Positions 42,787 to 51,226 of a DNA stretch of 64,000 bases are shown here, piece by piece. The position numbers were made by a program, and so were the translations under genes. Source of the stretch: an uncultured Bacteroidales bacterium (GTDB lineage Bacteria > Bacteroidota > Bacteroidia > Bacteroidales > P3); assembly GCA_900317285.1 (NCBI GenBank), contig ONGA01000005.1:1-64000 (forward strand), read 5' to 3'. How positions within the stretch are numbered: the stretch's first letter is position 1; every line of letters starts with the position of its first letter. The notes under the pieces are model-generated. The model was not told the DNA's origin. It made no database searches and saw only the letters and a program-made list of their open reading frames with translations.

Positions 42787-44211
42787 ATGGAACGCAAACA
42801 AACAATCAAATACATACTCCTCGACACCCTCAGCGCCATGCTGGCGTGGGGCCTGCTCTTCCTCTTCAGGAAGATTTACCTCGAACACACCGACTTCCAC
42901 GACACCGCCAACCTCTTCGGTGACAACAACCTCTGGTTCGGCCTCATCATCGTGCCCCTCGGATGGCTCGCGCTCTACACCATCATGGGCACCTACCGCA
43001 ATGTGCTGCGCAAGGCGCGCCTCAAGGAACTGCTCGACACCCTCCTCGCCACCATCATCGGCGTAGTGGCAATCTTCTTCCTCCTGCTCATCGACGACCA
43101 AACGAGCACCTACCGCCAGTACTACCGCTCGTTCCTCTTCCTCCTCGCCGTGCAGTTCTCCCTCACCTACTTCTTCCGCCTCCTGGTCACCACCCAGACG
43201 GTGCGCCGCGTCCACACCCGACAAATCGGATTCCCCACACTCATGATTGGCAGCGGCGCCAAAGCCCTCCACACCTACCTCGACCTCGAAAACCAGGAGA
43301 CCTACTCCGGCAACCTCTTCATGGGCTACGTCCGTCTCGACACCGAGTCCGCAACTCCCAACACCGAGCTGTCGAAAGTGATGCCCTGCCTCGGCTCCGC
43401 CGACCAGCTCCGCAACATCGTCGAGCAACACGGCATCCAGGAGGTCATCATCGCCCTCGAGGACAACCAGAAGCAGCTCACAGCCGAACTGCTCCGCACA
43501 CTCAACACCTGCGCCGACCTCATCATCAAAATCACTCCCGACGCACGCGACCTCATCGTCGGTTCCGTCAAGCAGGACTCCATCTTCCACTCCCCCTTCA
43601 TCGTCATCAACAACCGCCTCATGCCCGAGTGGCAGTACTCCGTCAAGCGCATCGCCGACATCGCCCTGTCGCTCCTCGCCATGACCCTGCTCTCCCCCGT
43701 CTATCTCGTCACCGCCATCATCGTCAAAACCACCTCCCCCGGACCCGTCTTCTACGCCCAGGAACGCATCGGCTACCACGGCCGTCCCTTCCGCATGCAC
43801 AAGTTCCGCTCCATGTACATCGACGCCGAGGATGCAGGTCCCGCCCTCTCTAAGGACGACGACCCGCGCATTACTCCCTTCGGGCGCTTCATGCGCAAGG
43901 TGCGCCTCGACGAAATACCCCAGTTCTACAACGTCTTGAAAGGCACCATGTCCATCGTCGGTCCCCGTCCCGAACGCCAATTCTACATCGACCAGATTGT
44001 CAAACGCGCCCCCGAGTACCTCCTCCTCCAGCGTGTCAAACCCGGCATAACCTCTTGGGGGCAGGTCAAATACGGCTACGCCTCCAACGTCGACGAGATG
44101 GTCGAGCGCCTGCGCTACGACCTCCTCTACATCGACAACATGTCGCTCATCATGGACATGAAGATCATGGTTTACACCGCCAAGATTATCATCCAGGGTC
44201 GCGGCAAGTAA
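42787..44211 (+). CDS. Polyprenyl-phosphate sugar phosphotransferase (WcaJ/WbaP-like)
   Basis: A 474-residue protein with four N-terminal membrane helices, a central Rossmann-like CoA-binding domain (about 150-260), a fifth helix, and the C-terminal bacterial sugar transferase domain. That domain holds VKRIADIALSLLAM, SPGPVFYAQERIGYHG, FRMHKFRSMY and later VGPRPERQFY. Such enzymes start a polysaccharide by loading sugar-1-phosphate onto undecaprenyl phosphate. The sugar is not predictable. It is an isolated initiating enzyme, far from the flippase and the glycosyltransferases in the window. Confidence 0.9.
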   Translation: MERKQTIKYILLDTLSAMLAWGLLFLFRKIYLEHTDFHDTANLFGDNNLWFGLIIVPLGWLALYTIMGTYRNVLRKARLKELLDTLLATIIGVVAIFFLLLIDDQTSTYRQYYRSFLFLLAVQFSLTYFFRLLVTTQTVRRVHTRQIGFPTLMIGSGAKALHTYLDLENQETYSGNLFMGYVRLDTESATPNTELSKVMPCLGSADQLRNIVEQHGIQEVIIALEDNQKQLTAELLRTLNTCADLIIKITPDARDLIVGSVKQDSIFHSPFIVINNRLMPEWQYSVKRIADIALSLLAMTLLSPVYLVTAIIVKTTSPGPVFYAQERIGYHGRPFRMHKFRSMYIDAEDAGPALSKDDDPRITPFGRFMRKVRLDEIPQFYNVLKGTMSIVGPRPERQFYIDQIVKRAPEYLLLQRVKPGITSWGQVKYGYASNVDEMVERLRYDLLYIDNMSLIMDMKIMVYTAKIIIQGRGK

Positions 44212-44244
44212 CCCCTCTGCCACACCCCTTTACCCTTCCTAAAC

Positions 44245-44268
44245 CCATGCCTTCCGCATGGTTTTTTT
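44245..44268 (+). terminator. Terminator after the sugar transferase
   Basis: CCATGC and GCATGG form a six-pair stem around CTTCC and are followed by seven T. It lies 33 bases after the stop codon. Confidence 0.65.
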
Positions 44269-44274
44269 ATTATT

Positions 44275-44307
44275 TTTGTCAAAGTAGTAAAATTAGTTGT
44301 ATATTTG
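44275..44307 (+). promoter_or_regulatory. Promoter of the arginine decarboxylase gene
   Basis: TTTG at 44275-44278 and TATATTTG at 44300-44307, 21 bases apart, lie 60 bases before the ATG at 44368. Confidence 0.65.
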
Positions 44308-44367
44308 CAATCCAATCCAAGTAAGCCGAATTAACATAAAAATTACAATTTAAAACACTTACATGCG

Positions 44368-45774
44368 ATGAAAAACAAATATTACGATCTAATTGACCAG
44401 ACTTTCGACTTCCCTCAGGACGAATTCCGCACCGAGGACGGCGAACTCTATTTCCATGACATTCCGTTGATGGAAATCATCAAACAATATGGAACACCGC
44501 TCAAAATCACCTACCTGCCCAAAATAAGTTCGCAGATACAACGCGCCAAACGTCTCTTCAACGTCGCCATCGCAAAGACCGACTACCGGGGCACCTACAA
44601 CTACTGCTACTGCACCAAGTCGAGCCACTTCGCCTTCGTGCTCGAAGAGGCCCTCAAGAACGACATCAACCTCGAAACCTCCTCGGCTTTCGACATCAAC
44701 CTCATCCAGGAACTCTACTCCCAGGGGCTGATTGACAAGGAGAAAGTGATCGTTTGTAACGGATTCAAGAAAGACATCTACATCGAAAACATCGTCAACC
44801 TCTACAACGAGGGATTCAAGAATGTCATCCCCATCCTCGACAACAAAAACGAGTTCCACACCCTCGACACCACCCTGGAGAATATCGCCAACGGAGAACA
44901 GATGAACCTCGGCATCCGCATCGCTTCGGAAGAGGAACCCAAGTTCGACTTCTACACTTCGCGCCTCGGAATCCGCTACAACGACATCGTCTCGTTCTAT
45001 GAGGGGCAGGTGAAACCCAACCCGAAGTTCCGTTTCAAGATGCTCCACTTCTTCATCAACACCGGCATCCGCGACACAGCCTATTATTGGAACGAACTGG
45101 CGAAGTGCGTCAATGTCTACTGCGACCTCAAGCGCGTATGCCCTGAACTCGACTCACTCAACATCGGTGGTGGATTCCCCTGTAAAGTGAGTCTCGCAGC
45201 CTCCTACGACTACGAATACATGGCAGAGGAAATCCTCGCCCAGATCAAAAACATCTGCACCCAACGGGGTGTCGACGAACCCAATATCTTCACTGAATTC
45301 GGCAGCTTTACCGTGGGCGAGAGCGGCGCAACGCTGTACAGCATACTCGACCAGAAACAGCAGAACGACCGCGAGCTCTGGTATATGATTGACTCCAGTT
45401 TCATCACCACACTGCCCGATACCTGGGGCATCAACCAGCGCTTCATCATGCTTCCCATCAACCACTGGGACAGCGAATACCAGCGCGTATTCCTCGGCGG
45501 GCTCACCTGCGACAGCGAGGACTACTACAATGCCGACTCCCACGCCAACGCCATCTTCCTGCCCAAGTTGCAGAACGATGAGCCTCTGTACATCGGCTTC
45601 TTCCACACCGGTGCCTACCAGGAAAGCATCGGCGGCTATGGTGGCATTCAGCACTGCCTCATCCCCGCCCCCAAGCACGTCATCATCGACAAAGACGAGA
45701 ACGGCGAATACACCACCAAACTCTTCGCCAAAGAGCAGAGCTACAAGTCAATGCTCAAAATCCTCGGCTACTGA
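44368..45774 (+). CDS. Arginine decarboxylase-like PLP enzyme (fold III)
   Basis: A 468-residue alanine-racemase-fold decarboxylase. The PLP lysine lies in YCTKSSHF, phosphate binding is suggested by NIGGGFP, and a C-terminal barrel has the EFGSFTVGESG region and GAYQESIGGYGG. The same domain order is seen in Bacteroidetes proteins annotated as biosynthetic arginine decarboxylase, which feed agmatine to polyamine synthesis. The length is shorter than E. coli SpeA, so diaminopimelate-type or carboxynorspermidine activity cannot be fully excluded. It has its own promoter. Starts at 44368; a very short ATG frame (44363) precedes it. Confidence 0.8.
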   Translation: MKNKYYDLIDQTFDFPQDEFRTEDGELYFHDIPLMEIIKQYGTPLKITYLPKISSQIQRAKRLFNVAIAKTDYRGTYNYCYCTKSSHFAFVLEEALKNDINLETSSAFDINLIQELYSQGLIDKEKVIVCNGFKKDIYIENIVNLYNEGFKNVIPILDNKNEFHTLDTTLENIANGEQMNLGIRIASEEEPKFDFYTSRLGIRYNDIVSFYEGQVKPNPKFRFKMLHFFINTGIRDTAYYWNELAKCVNVYCDLKRVCPELDSLNIGGGFPCKVSLAASYDYEYMAEEILAQIKNICTQRGVDEPNIFTEFGSFTVGESGATLYSILDQKQQNDRELWYMIDSSFITTLPDTWGINQRFIMLPINHWDSEYQRVFLGGLTCDSEDYYNADSHANAIFLPKLQNDEPLYIGFFHTGAYQESIGGYGGIQHCLIPAPKHVIIDKDENGEYTTKLFAKEQSYKSMLKILGY

Positions 45775-45804
45775 CAAAGCATCGCTCTTATCAGTCGAAC
45801 CATT

Positions 45805-45838
45805 AAAAAATCGCCTCCGACAAATTTGTCGGAGGCGA
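45805..45838 (-). terminator. Terminator for the FKBP gene
   Basis: A perfect 28-base palindrome, stem TCGCCTCCGACAAA / TTTGTCGGAGGCGA (45811-45838), is followed on the minus strand by six U (45805-45810). It can also stop transcription of the convergent arginine decarboxylase gene, though no T run follows on the plus strand. Confidence 0.85.
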
Positions 45839-45862
45839 ATACGTTTGGTTGGTTGATATTCA

Positions 45863-46606
45863 TCAATCCGGATAGAGTTCGTGGACTTCCACCTCGTAAA
45901 TCAGGGGGGTGTAGCCGGGGATATTGCCCGAACCCTGCGCTCCGAATGCAACCTGGTAGGGGAAGTAGAAGCGGTAGATGCTACCGGCATTCATCAACTG
46001 AAAAGCCTCGATAAGGCCGGGGAACATGGGTTCGCCGACAACATGCACGATGGGGTCACGCTTACCGTAGGTCTGGTCATAGGGTTCACCCGTGAGCATG
46101 AGGAAGCTCTTATAGTCAAAACGGATACGCTGGGCGTACTGCACTTTCGGTCCTTTACCTTCCTTAAGGCATTCGTAGAGGAAGCCCGAGGGGTGTTTTT
46201 TGAGCTTGGGATTGCTCTTCATGGCCTCGTCCATGATTTTCTGCTGCTGCTGGCTGACAGTCTGTTCCTGTGCCTCCACCTGCTGCTGTACAGCGGCGTT
46301 GTGCATGGCGAGGAGATAGTTGAGGGCCGCCTTGGTCTCTTCGACGGTAAGCGGTTGCTTGCCACCGGCAATGGCGTGTTGTGCTGACTGCAGCACGACG
46401 GCTGCGTCGAGGGAATCGAATACTGGCTGGTTCATCAGCACATCGGCGATGTTCTGTCCATAAGCCCACGAAAGAGTGTCGAGGACGGAATTCAGTTCGG
46501 GCATGCCTTCCTTGTTCAGGGTCACAGGCCCATGTTGTTTGTTGCCACACGATACTGCCAGAAGGAGGGGCAGGAGAAGGGCAAACGATGCGAGTTTCTG
46601 TTTCAT
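45863..46606 (-). CDS. FKBP-type peptidyl-prolyl isomerase lipoprotein
   Basis: A 247-residue lipoprotein (lipobox LLAVSCGNK). It has a Mip/FkpA-type N-terminal helical dimerisation region (LDTLSWAYGQNIADVLMN, then a Gln/Glu-rich helix at about 100-125) and a C-terminal FKBP domain with YQVAFGAQGSGNIPGYTPLIYEVEV. The FKBP core is slightly degenerate at the usual VHYTG position (FDYKSF), so activity may be reduced. It is predicted to assist folding of envelope proteins. The gene ends at a strong terminator and lies 14 bases after the T9SS peptidase gene stop. Confidence 0.85.
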   Translation of the reverse strand: MKQKLASFALLLPLLLAVSCGNKQHGPVTLNKEGMPELNSVLDTLSWAYGQNIADVLMNQPVFDSLDAAVVLQSAQHAIAGGKQPLTVEETKAALNYLLAMHNAAVQQQVEAQEQTVSQQQQKIMDEAMKSNPKLKKHPSGFLYECLKEGKGPKVQYAQRIRFDYKSFLMLTGEPYDQTYGKRDPIVHVVGEPMFPGLIEAFQLMNAGSIYRFYFPYQVAFGAQGSGNIPGYTPLIYEVEVHELYPD

Positions 46607-46620
46607 TATGTTTACAACGG

Positions 46621-48990
46621 TTATTTGTTTACAACGAGTTTACGCACTGCCACACCACTCGAGGTAAGAACCCGGACGAGGTAGATTCCCTGAGGCATTT
46701 GACGGAGGTCGAGAGTAGCATCCGACTGCGAAGTTTTCTGCGAGGAGAGGATACGTCCAGTCATATCGAGGAGGTCGACCTGGCGGAGTCCTTCTGCAGT
46801 CACCCTGCATTCTGCAGTGGCGGGGTTGGGGGCAAGTGTCAGTTCGGGAGCAGGAGTATCCTGGACACCAACGGCGATGCTCTTGAAGGGAGTAAAGAAA
46901 GGACGGTGGCCCTGGGAGGTCGCGGTAAAGATGGCTGTTGAGAATCCGGTGGTGTCGATACAGAAGTCGAGGGTACCATCGTCACCGACGAATCCCGACG
47001 CTTTCAGTTCGAGGCTGACAGAGTCGACGATGGCGACATAGGCATTGGGAGCGGTGGCAACATGGATGCAGCCGTCGGTATAAGCATAGTCGAAATCCAG
47101 TGTACTGGCAGTACCCAACCAAGGCATAAGCGAGGGGTCGCCCATGAGTTCGTAGATTTCCCAGTAGTATTTCTTCATGTTGTCGGAAGACGACGTGTTG
47201 TTGTTGACCGACATGTCGCCGTACATGACGATGGCACCTGCAGTGGCAATCTGGTTGCCGAGAGCTTCACCATGGGTATGGAAGAGATGGTCGTAGATGC
47301 CCGTATTGGAGGCATTGTAGTCTGGTGAGAGATTATGGGTGATGTTGGAACGGAAGCCGACAGACCAATATACATCTTCCTCCCAATAGGTGGAGTTGGT
47401 GCCGCCGATATAGGCGACAGCGCCAGCATTGTTGCCTTTGCGGAGAAGAGCTTCACCGAAGCAGGTGGGACTGTTGAAATGGTTTGTGAGACAGCAGTTG
47501 CCAATCATGAAGGAGGGTTTGCCGTTGTTGGACATGCCATTGACATCGGAGTTTGTAAATTCGGGCTGATGCCACTTGTTGGTGTCTCCATGGGCAGTGT
47601 AGTTGATCCAGCCGATGCCGGTATCATAGAGGTTCAGGAGCTCATCGGAGGCATTTGCATCGCTGCAGTAGCCCGTAACAGTGACACCCGTGGGGGCATA
47701 ACTGATATCGTTCTTGTAGTAGGTAACATTGGTGAATCCGTTAGCGGCGTTGATGTAGTTGTAGGCGACATAGTCCATGGAAGGATCACAGTAAATCCAG
47801 GCATAGTCCTGACTATAGCCCGTGGTTCTATGAGAGCCATTGTGTTCGCCTGAAACGAGGGCGGCACGAGAGAGGTAAGAGTCGTCGGCAAAGGCGTATT
47901 TCTCATAGAGAAGAATTTTGTCGATGACAGAGGTAAGCATGCTCACGCTTGTAACGGAAAGACGACCCTGATAGCAGTCGGGGATGTTGTCTCCGCTGGT
48001 CCAGGTGGCATAGTAGAGGTCGGTAACATGGTCGTTGCCAGGGTCGCTACTCCAATAAGATGCCGAAGGCAGCTTGCTATTGAAAGAGGGCATCTGTGCT
48101 TTGTCGCCAACAAGGACAAGATAGGTGGGAGCGGGAGACTCCTCGGTAGCATTGGTATACATCGCCTTGATGTAGTTGGCAATGGCAGTATTGGAGGCTA
48201 TTCCCTGCTCATTGTAGTACACCACGTCGACCATCATACCTTGGGTACGCTTCCAGTCGGCAAAGCGCTGCAGGGCGTCGCAACGGAGACTGGAGTTGGA
48301 GACAATGACCATACGGACAGGTGCGGAGGTCCTGATTTCTTTTGCAGAGAAGAGGTCATTGATGCTTTTGCCTGCCGAGAAAGCGGGCGTATAGTAGCGC
48401 TGGAAATGCTCGATTGTGGCTTCACGGTCGGCACCGACATAGCGCACCACGACATCGGCGTAGCGGCACACAACCACTTGACCGGTGACGGGGTTCACCT
48501 GTACGGGGCTGAAGACAAGATTCGCCAGACGGCGGTCACGTGCGATACCCTGATACTCCATCCGAGCCAAAGGAAGACCCCAAAGTTCGGAAGTGGCATA
48601 ACGGTCGTTATTGACTACGGGTGTACGGTGGGAGGTGTCGGACTTGGAACGGCTGGGTTGCAGAGGCATCACGGCTTTCGAAGAAAGAAGGGCGTCAATG
48701 GTGTCATAAACGGCATTGCGAACCTCCACCTTGAAGGACTGGCAGAAGGGGACAGTCACCTGGCTGGAGAGCATCGGCAAAGCAGGGGAGCCCACTTCAC
48801 CACCGAGGAGATAGCCCTCCATCTCAAGCACCTCCGCCTTTCCATCGGCAAAGGGGACGGTCGCTACCGAGACCTCGGGTGTGGCATAACGGACCACGAG
48901 ACTATCAAAAGTGTCCACTTTCACTTGCTGGGCGTGAATGGCACCGCCAGCAAGCAGCATTGCAAACAACACAAAAGCTGATTTTTTCAT
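46621..48990 (-). CDS. C25 (gingipain-like) peptidase with T9SS sorting domain
   Basis: A 789-residue protein with a signal peptide (ending AIHAQ), a propeptide region, and a caspase-like C25 catalytic domain. The catalytic His is likely in NYTAHGDTNKW and the Cys in NSPTCFGEALLRKG, similar to gingipain SMPCFAEALMR. An Ig-like segment follows. The C-terminal T9SS type A sorting domain (from about APNPATAECRV to RKLVVNK) has the usual LAPNPA and GIYLVRV motifs. It should be secreted through the type IX system and anchored to or released at the cell surface. Substrate specificity is unknown. This is the main evidence for a T9SS in this organism. Confidence 0.9.
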   Translation of the reverse strand: MKKSAFVLFAMLLAGGAIHAQQVKVDTFDSLVVRYATPEVSVATVPFADGKAEVLEMEGYLLGGEVGSPALPMLSSQVTVPFCQSFKVEVRNAVYDTIDALLSSKAVMPLQPSRSKSDTSHRTPVVNNDRYATSELWGLPLARMEYQGIARDRRLANLVFSPVQVNPVTGQVVVCRYADVVVRYVGADREATIEHFQRYYTPAFSAGKSINDLFSAKEIRTSAPVRMVIVSNSSLRCDALQRFADWKRTQGMMVDVVYYNEQGIASNTAIANYIKAMYTNATEESPAPTYLVLVGDKAQMPSFNSKLPSASYWSSDPGNDHVTDLYYATWTSGDNIPDCYQGRLSVTSVSMLTSVIDKILLYEKYAFADDSYLSRAALVSGEHNGSHRTTGYSQDYAWIYCDPSMDYVAYNYINAANGFTNVTYYKNDISYAPTGVTVTGYCSDANASDELLNLYDTGIGWINYTAHGDTNKWHQPEFTNSDVNGMSNNGKPSFMIGNCCLTNHFNSPTCFGEALLRKGNNAGAVAYIGGTNSTYWEEDVYWSVGFRSNITHNLSPDYNASNTGIYDHLFHTHGEALGNQIATAGAIVMYGDMSVNNNTSSSDNMKKYYWEIYELMGDPSLMPWLGTASTLDFDYAYTDGCIHVATAPNAYVAIVDSVSLELKASGFVGDDGTLDFCIDTTGFSTAIFTATSQGHRPFFTPFKSIAVGVQDTPAPELTLAPNPATAECRVTAEGLRQVDLLDMTGRILSSQKTSQSDATLDLRQMPQGIYLVRVLTSSGVAVRKLVVNK

Positions 48991-48993
48991 TTA

Positions 48994-49671
48994 TTATTGG
49001 ATATTAAACATTTTTTCGATGGATGGGCAGGGAGCCTGGATAGTGATGGGCAGATGAGTCACCGGATGCTCGAAGCTGACCTCGTGCGCATGGAGGCTAA
49101 TGGAGCCGTCGTCGTTGCTGCGGGGAGCGCCATACTTCAGGTCGCCCTTGATGGGGCATCCGATATTGGCAAGCTGGCAGCGTATCTGGTGATGACGGCC
49201 GGTGTGGAGGTTGATGTCAAGCAGGTGGTAGCCGCCATCGGACACCGCGATGTCGTGGTATTCAAGACGTGCCAGTTTGGCATTGGGGCGCCCAGAGGAG
49301 ACCACATAAGACTTGTTGCGCTCCTCCACTTTGATGAGCCAGTTCTCGAGAATGTCTGCCGATTTGGGAGGGGCATTCTTGACCACTGCCCAATAGTGTT
49401 TCTCAAAGTCGCGGGTGCGCACTTTCTCCACCATGCGGCTCAACGCCTTGGATGTTTTGGCAAGGAGCACCACACCGGAGACGGGGCGGTCGAGACGATG
49501 GATAACCCCACAGAAGACGTTGCCGGGCTTGTTGTCGCGTTCTTTAAGAAACTCCTTGACAAGGTCGGCAAGCGAAGGGTCGCCGGTCTTGTCGCCCTGC
49601 GTTATTTGTCCCGGCAATTTGTTGATTGCCAGCAGATGGTTGTCTTCGTAGAGAATTTGGTCGCCAATCAT
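48994..49671 (-). CDS. RluA-family pseudouridine synthase
   Basis: A 225-residue synthase with the catalytic motif GVIHRLDRPVSG (Asp nucleophile) and the RxHQIR-like block TGRHHQIRCQLA. There is no S4 RNA-binding domain. It isomerises uridine in rRNA or tRNA; the target is not predictable. It lies three bases upstream of the peptidase gene start and five bases after the Psd gene stop. Confidence 0.88.
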   Translation of the reverse strand: MIGDQILYEDNHLLAINKLPGQITQGDKTGDPSLADLVKEFLKERDNKPGNVFCGVIHRLDRPVSGVVLLAKTSKALSRMVEKVRTRDFEKHYWAVVKNAPPKSADILENWLIKVEERNKSYVVSSGRPNAKLARLEYHDIAVSDGGYHLLDINLHTGRHHQIRCQLANIGCPIKGDLKYGAPRSNDDGSISLHAHEVSFEHPVTHLPITIQAPCPSIEKMFNIQ

Positions 49672-49676
49672 AGCTG

Positions 49677-50336
49677 TTAAACAATTTCAGCGATGGGGCT
49701 GATGCCGTTGCGGACCTTGTCCTGCAAGCCCACGTTGATGGGGAAGTCGAGCGGAAGGAAAAGGTCGACGCGGGAACCAAAGCGGATGAATCCGAGTTCC
49801 TGGTTCTGCTTGACACGCTCACCCTCCTTGGAGTAGCATACAATGCGGCGTGCCATCACTCCCGCCACCTGACGGATGAGGATGCGCTTGCCATTGTCGA
49901 GGAGCATACCAATCTCGGTGCGCTCGTTGAGGTCGCTGCTCTTGGGGTAGGAAGCGACAAAATAGTTGCCGCGACGGAATTTGACATATTCCACCAAGCC
50001 GTCACAGGGATAACGGTTCACATGCACGTCGGTGCCACTCATGAAGATGGAGACCTGCATGCACTCACCCCTGATGTAGGTGTTCTCTGTCACCTGCTCG
50101 ATGGTGACGATGGTACCGTCGGCAGGGGAGATGAGCTCGGTGGGGCTCTCGGTGAAGATGCGCCGCGGAATGCGGAAGAAAGCTGTCACCATAAAGCCGA
50201 AGACCACCAGGGCGGCAACGAAGAGATAGTGCAGCACCGTCCAGTTGGAGACAAAGAGCAGCATCAAGAAGACGAGCAGGAAGATGGTACCTGCCGTGAG
50301 GAATATGATTTTCTTACCTTCGCGATGAATTTTCAT
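49677..50336 (-). CDS. psd: Phosphatidylserine decarboxylase
   Basis: A 219-residue membrane-anchored proenzyme of the short (archaetidylserine-type) kind, with two N-terminal hydrophobic segments and SPADGTIV, FMSGTDVHVNRYP and GFIRFGSRVDLFLP. The GS in the last motif is the self-cleavage site that generates the pyruvoyl group. It makes phosphatidylethanolamine. It lies downstream of cdsA on the same strand, so two phospholipid steps are encoded together. Confidence 0.9.
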   Translation of the reverse strand: MKIHREGKKIIFLTAGTIFLLVFLMLLFVSNWTVLHYLFVAALVVFGFMVTAFFRIPRRIFTESPTELISPADGTIVTIEQVTENTYIRGECMQVSIFMSGTDVHVNRYPCDGLVEYVKFRRGNYFVASYPKSSDLNERTEIGMLLDNGKRILIRQVAGVMARRIVCYSKEGERVKQNQELGFIRFGSRVDLFLPLDFPINVGLQDKVRNGISPIAEIV

Positions 50337-50371
50337 ATCTTATTCTTTATAATAGTTAGTATCGGATTGTT

Positions 50372-51226
50372 TTATAAACTTGCAAAAATATTGAGATAAA
50401 CAAAAACAAATGGCAGAATGATGAGGAGACTGTCGAAACGGTCGAGGAAACCGCCGTGACCGGGCATGATGTTGCCACTGTCCTTGACACCGACGGAACG
50501 CTTGAGCATGCTCTCCACCAAATCGCCCAGAGTGTCGACCACACTGCAGATGACACCAAGCGCAGCCCAGTGGTACCATGCCAGCGCGGGCTGCAGCCAG
50601 GAGCCAAGGAAGATGGCTACAAGGATGGTGACGACGACACCGAAAGCGGTACCCTCCCAGGTCTTGCCAGGAGAGTGGCGCACCCACATCTTATGCTTGC
50701 CGAAGAGCGAACCGCCGATGTAGGCGCCGGAATCGTTAATCCACACCATGAGGATGACCATCAGCACCACACGGGCACCCACCTCGGGCACCATCGCCAG
50801 CATAAGACTCAACGGAACAGCGATGTAGAGCATCGGAACCATCGTATAGGCGGCATCGCGGAAAGGCTGCTCGCTGTGCTTCCAAAGCTGCACGATGGCG
50901 GAAAGGGCGAAGAGCGTGGGCAGCAGAATGATGGCAAAAAGCACCAGTTTGAAGCCAACCAAAACATCCATCAGCGGGGCTACTGCCACCATAGCCAGCA
51001 TGGCAACGGCGAAGATATAGCCGAGGACCTTGCTGGGGACTGCCCCCTGCTGGCCGACCATACGGAAGAACTCGAAAGTGCAGCCGACGTTGACAAACAT
51101 GAGGAAGGCGGCGAAAATAACCAAGCCGAGCTGGGCATTATGCAGGAAATGCCCACTGAGGAGCGTGCCGAGGAAAAGCAGGGCATAGACCGTGGCACTG
51201 GCGGTGCGAATCAAAAATGTTCTCAT
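50372..51226 (-). CDS. cdsA: Phosphatidate cytidylyltransferase
   Basis: A 284-residue membrane protein of about eight helices with the family signature near the C-terminus, KDSGNIMPGHGGFLDRFDSL, and GSLFGKHKMWVRHSPGKTWEG before it. CdsA makes CDP-diacylglycerol, the precursor for phosphatidylserine and other phospholipids. Its ATG overlaps the ftsH stop by four bases. With psd downstream, the order ftsH-cdsA-psd is a known Bacteroidales arrangement. Confidence 0.92.
   Translation of the reverse strand: MRTFLIRTASATVYALLFLGTLLSGHFLHNAQLGLVIFAAFLMFVNVGCTFEFFRMVGQQGAVPSKVLGYIFAVAMLAMVAVAPLMDVLVGFKLVLFAIILLPTLFALSAIVQLWKHSEQPFRDAAYTMVPMLYIAVPLSLMLAMVPEVGARVVLMVILMVWINDSGAYIGGSLFGKHKMWVRHSPGKTWEGTAFGVVVTILVAIFLGSWLQPALAWYHWAALGVICSVVDTLGDLVESMLKRSVGVKDSGNIMPGHGGFLDRFDSLLIILPFVFVYLNIFASL

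Noticed and set aside
45811..45838. Perfect palindrome as an operator
   Set aside because: Position between convergent genes and six U on the minus strand fit a terminator better.
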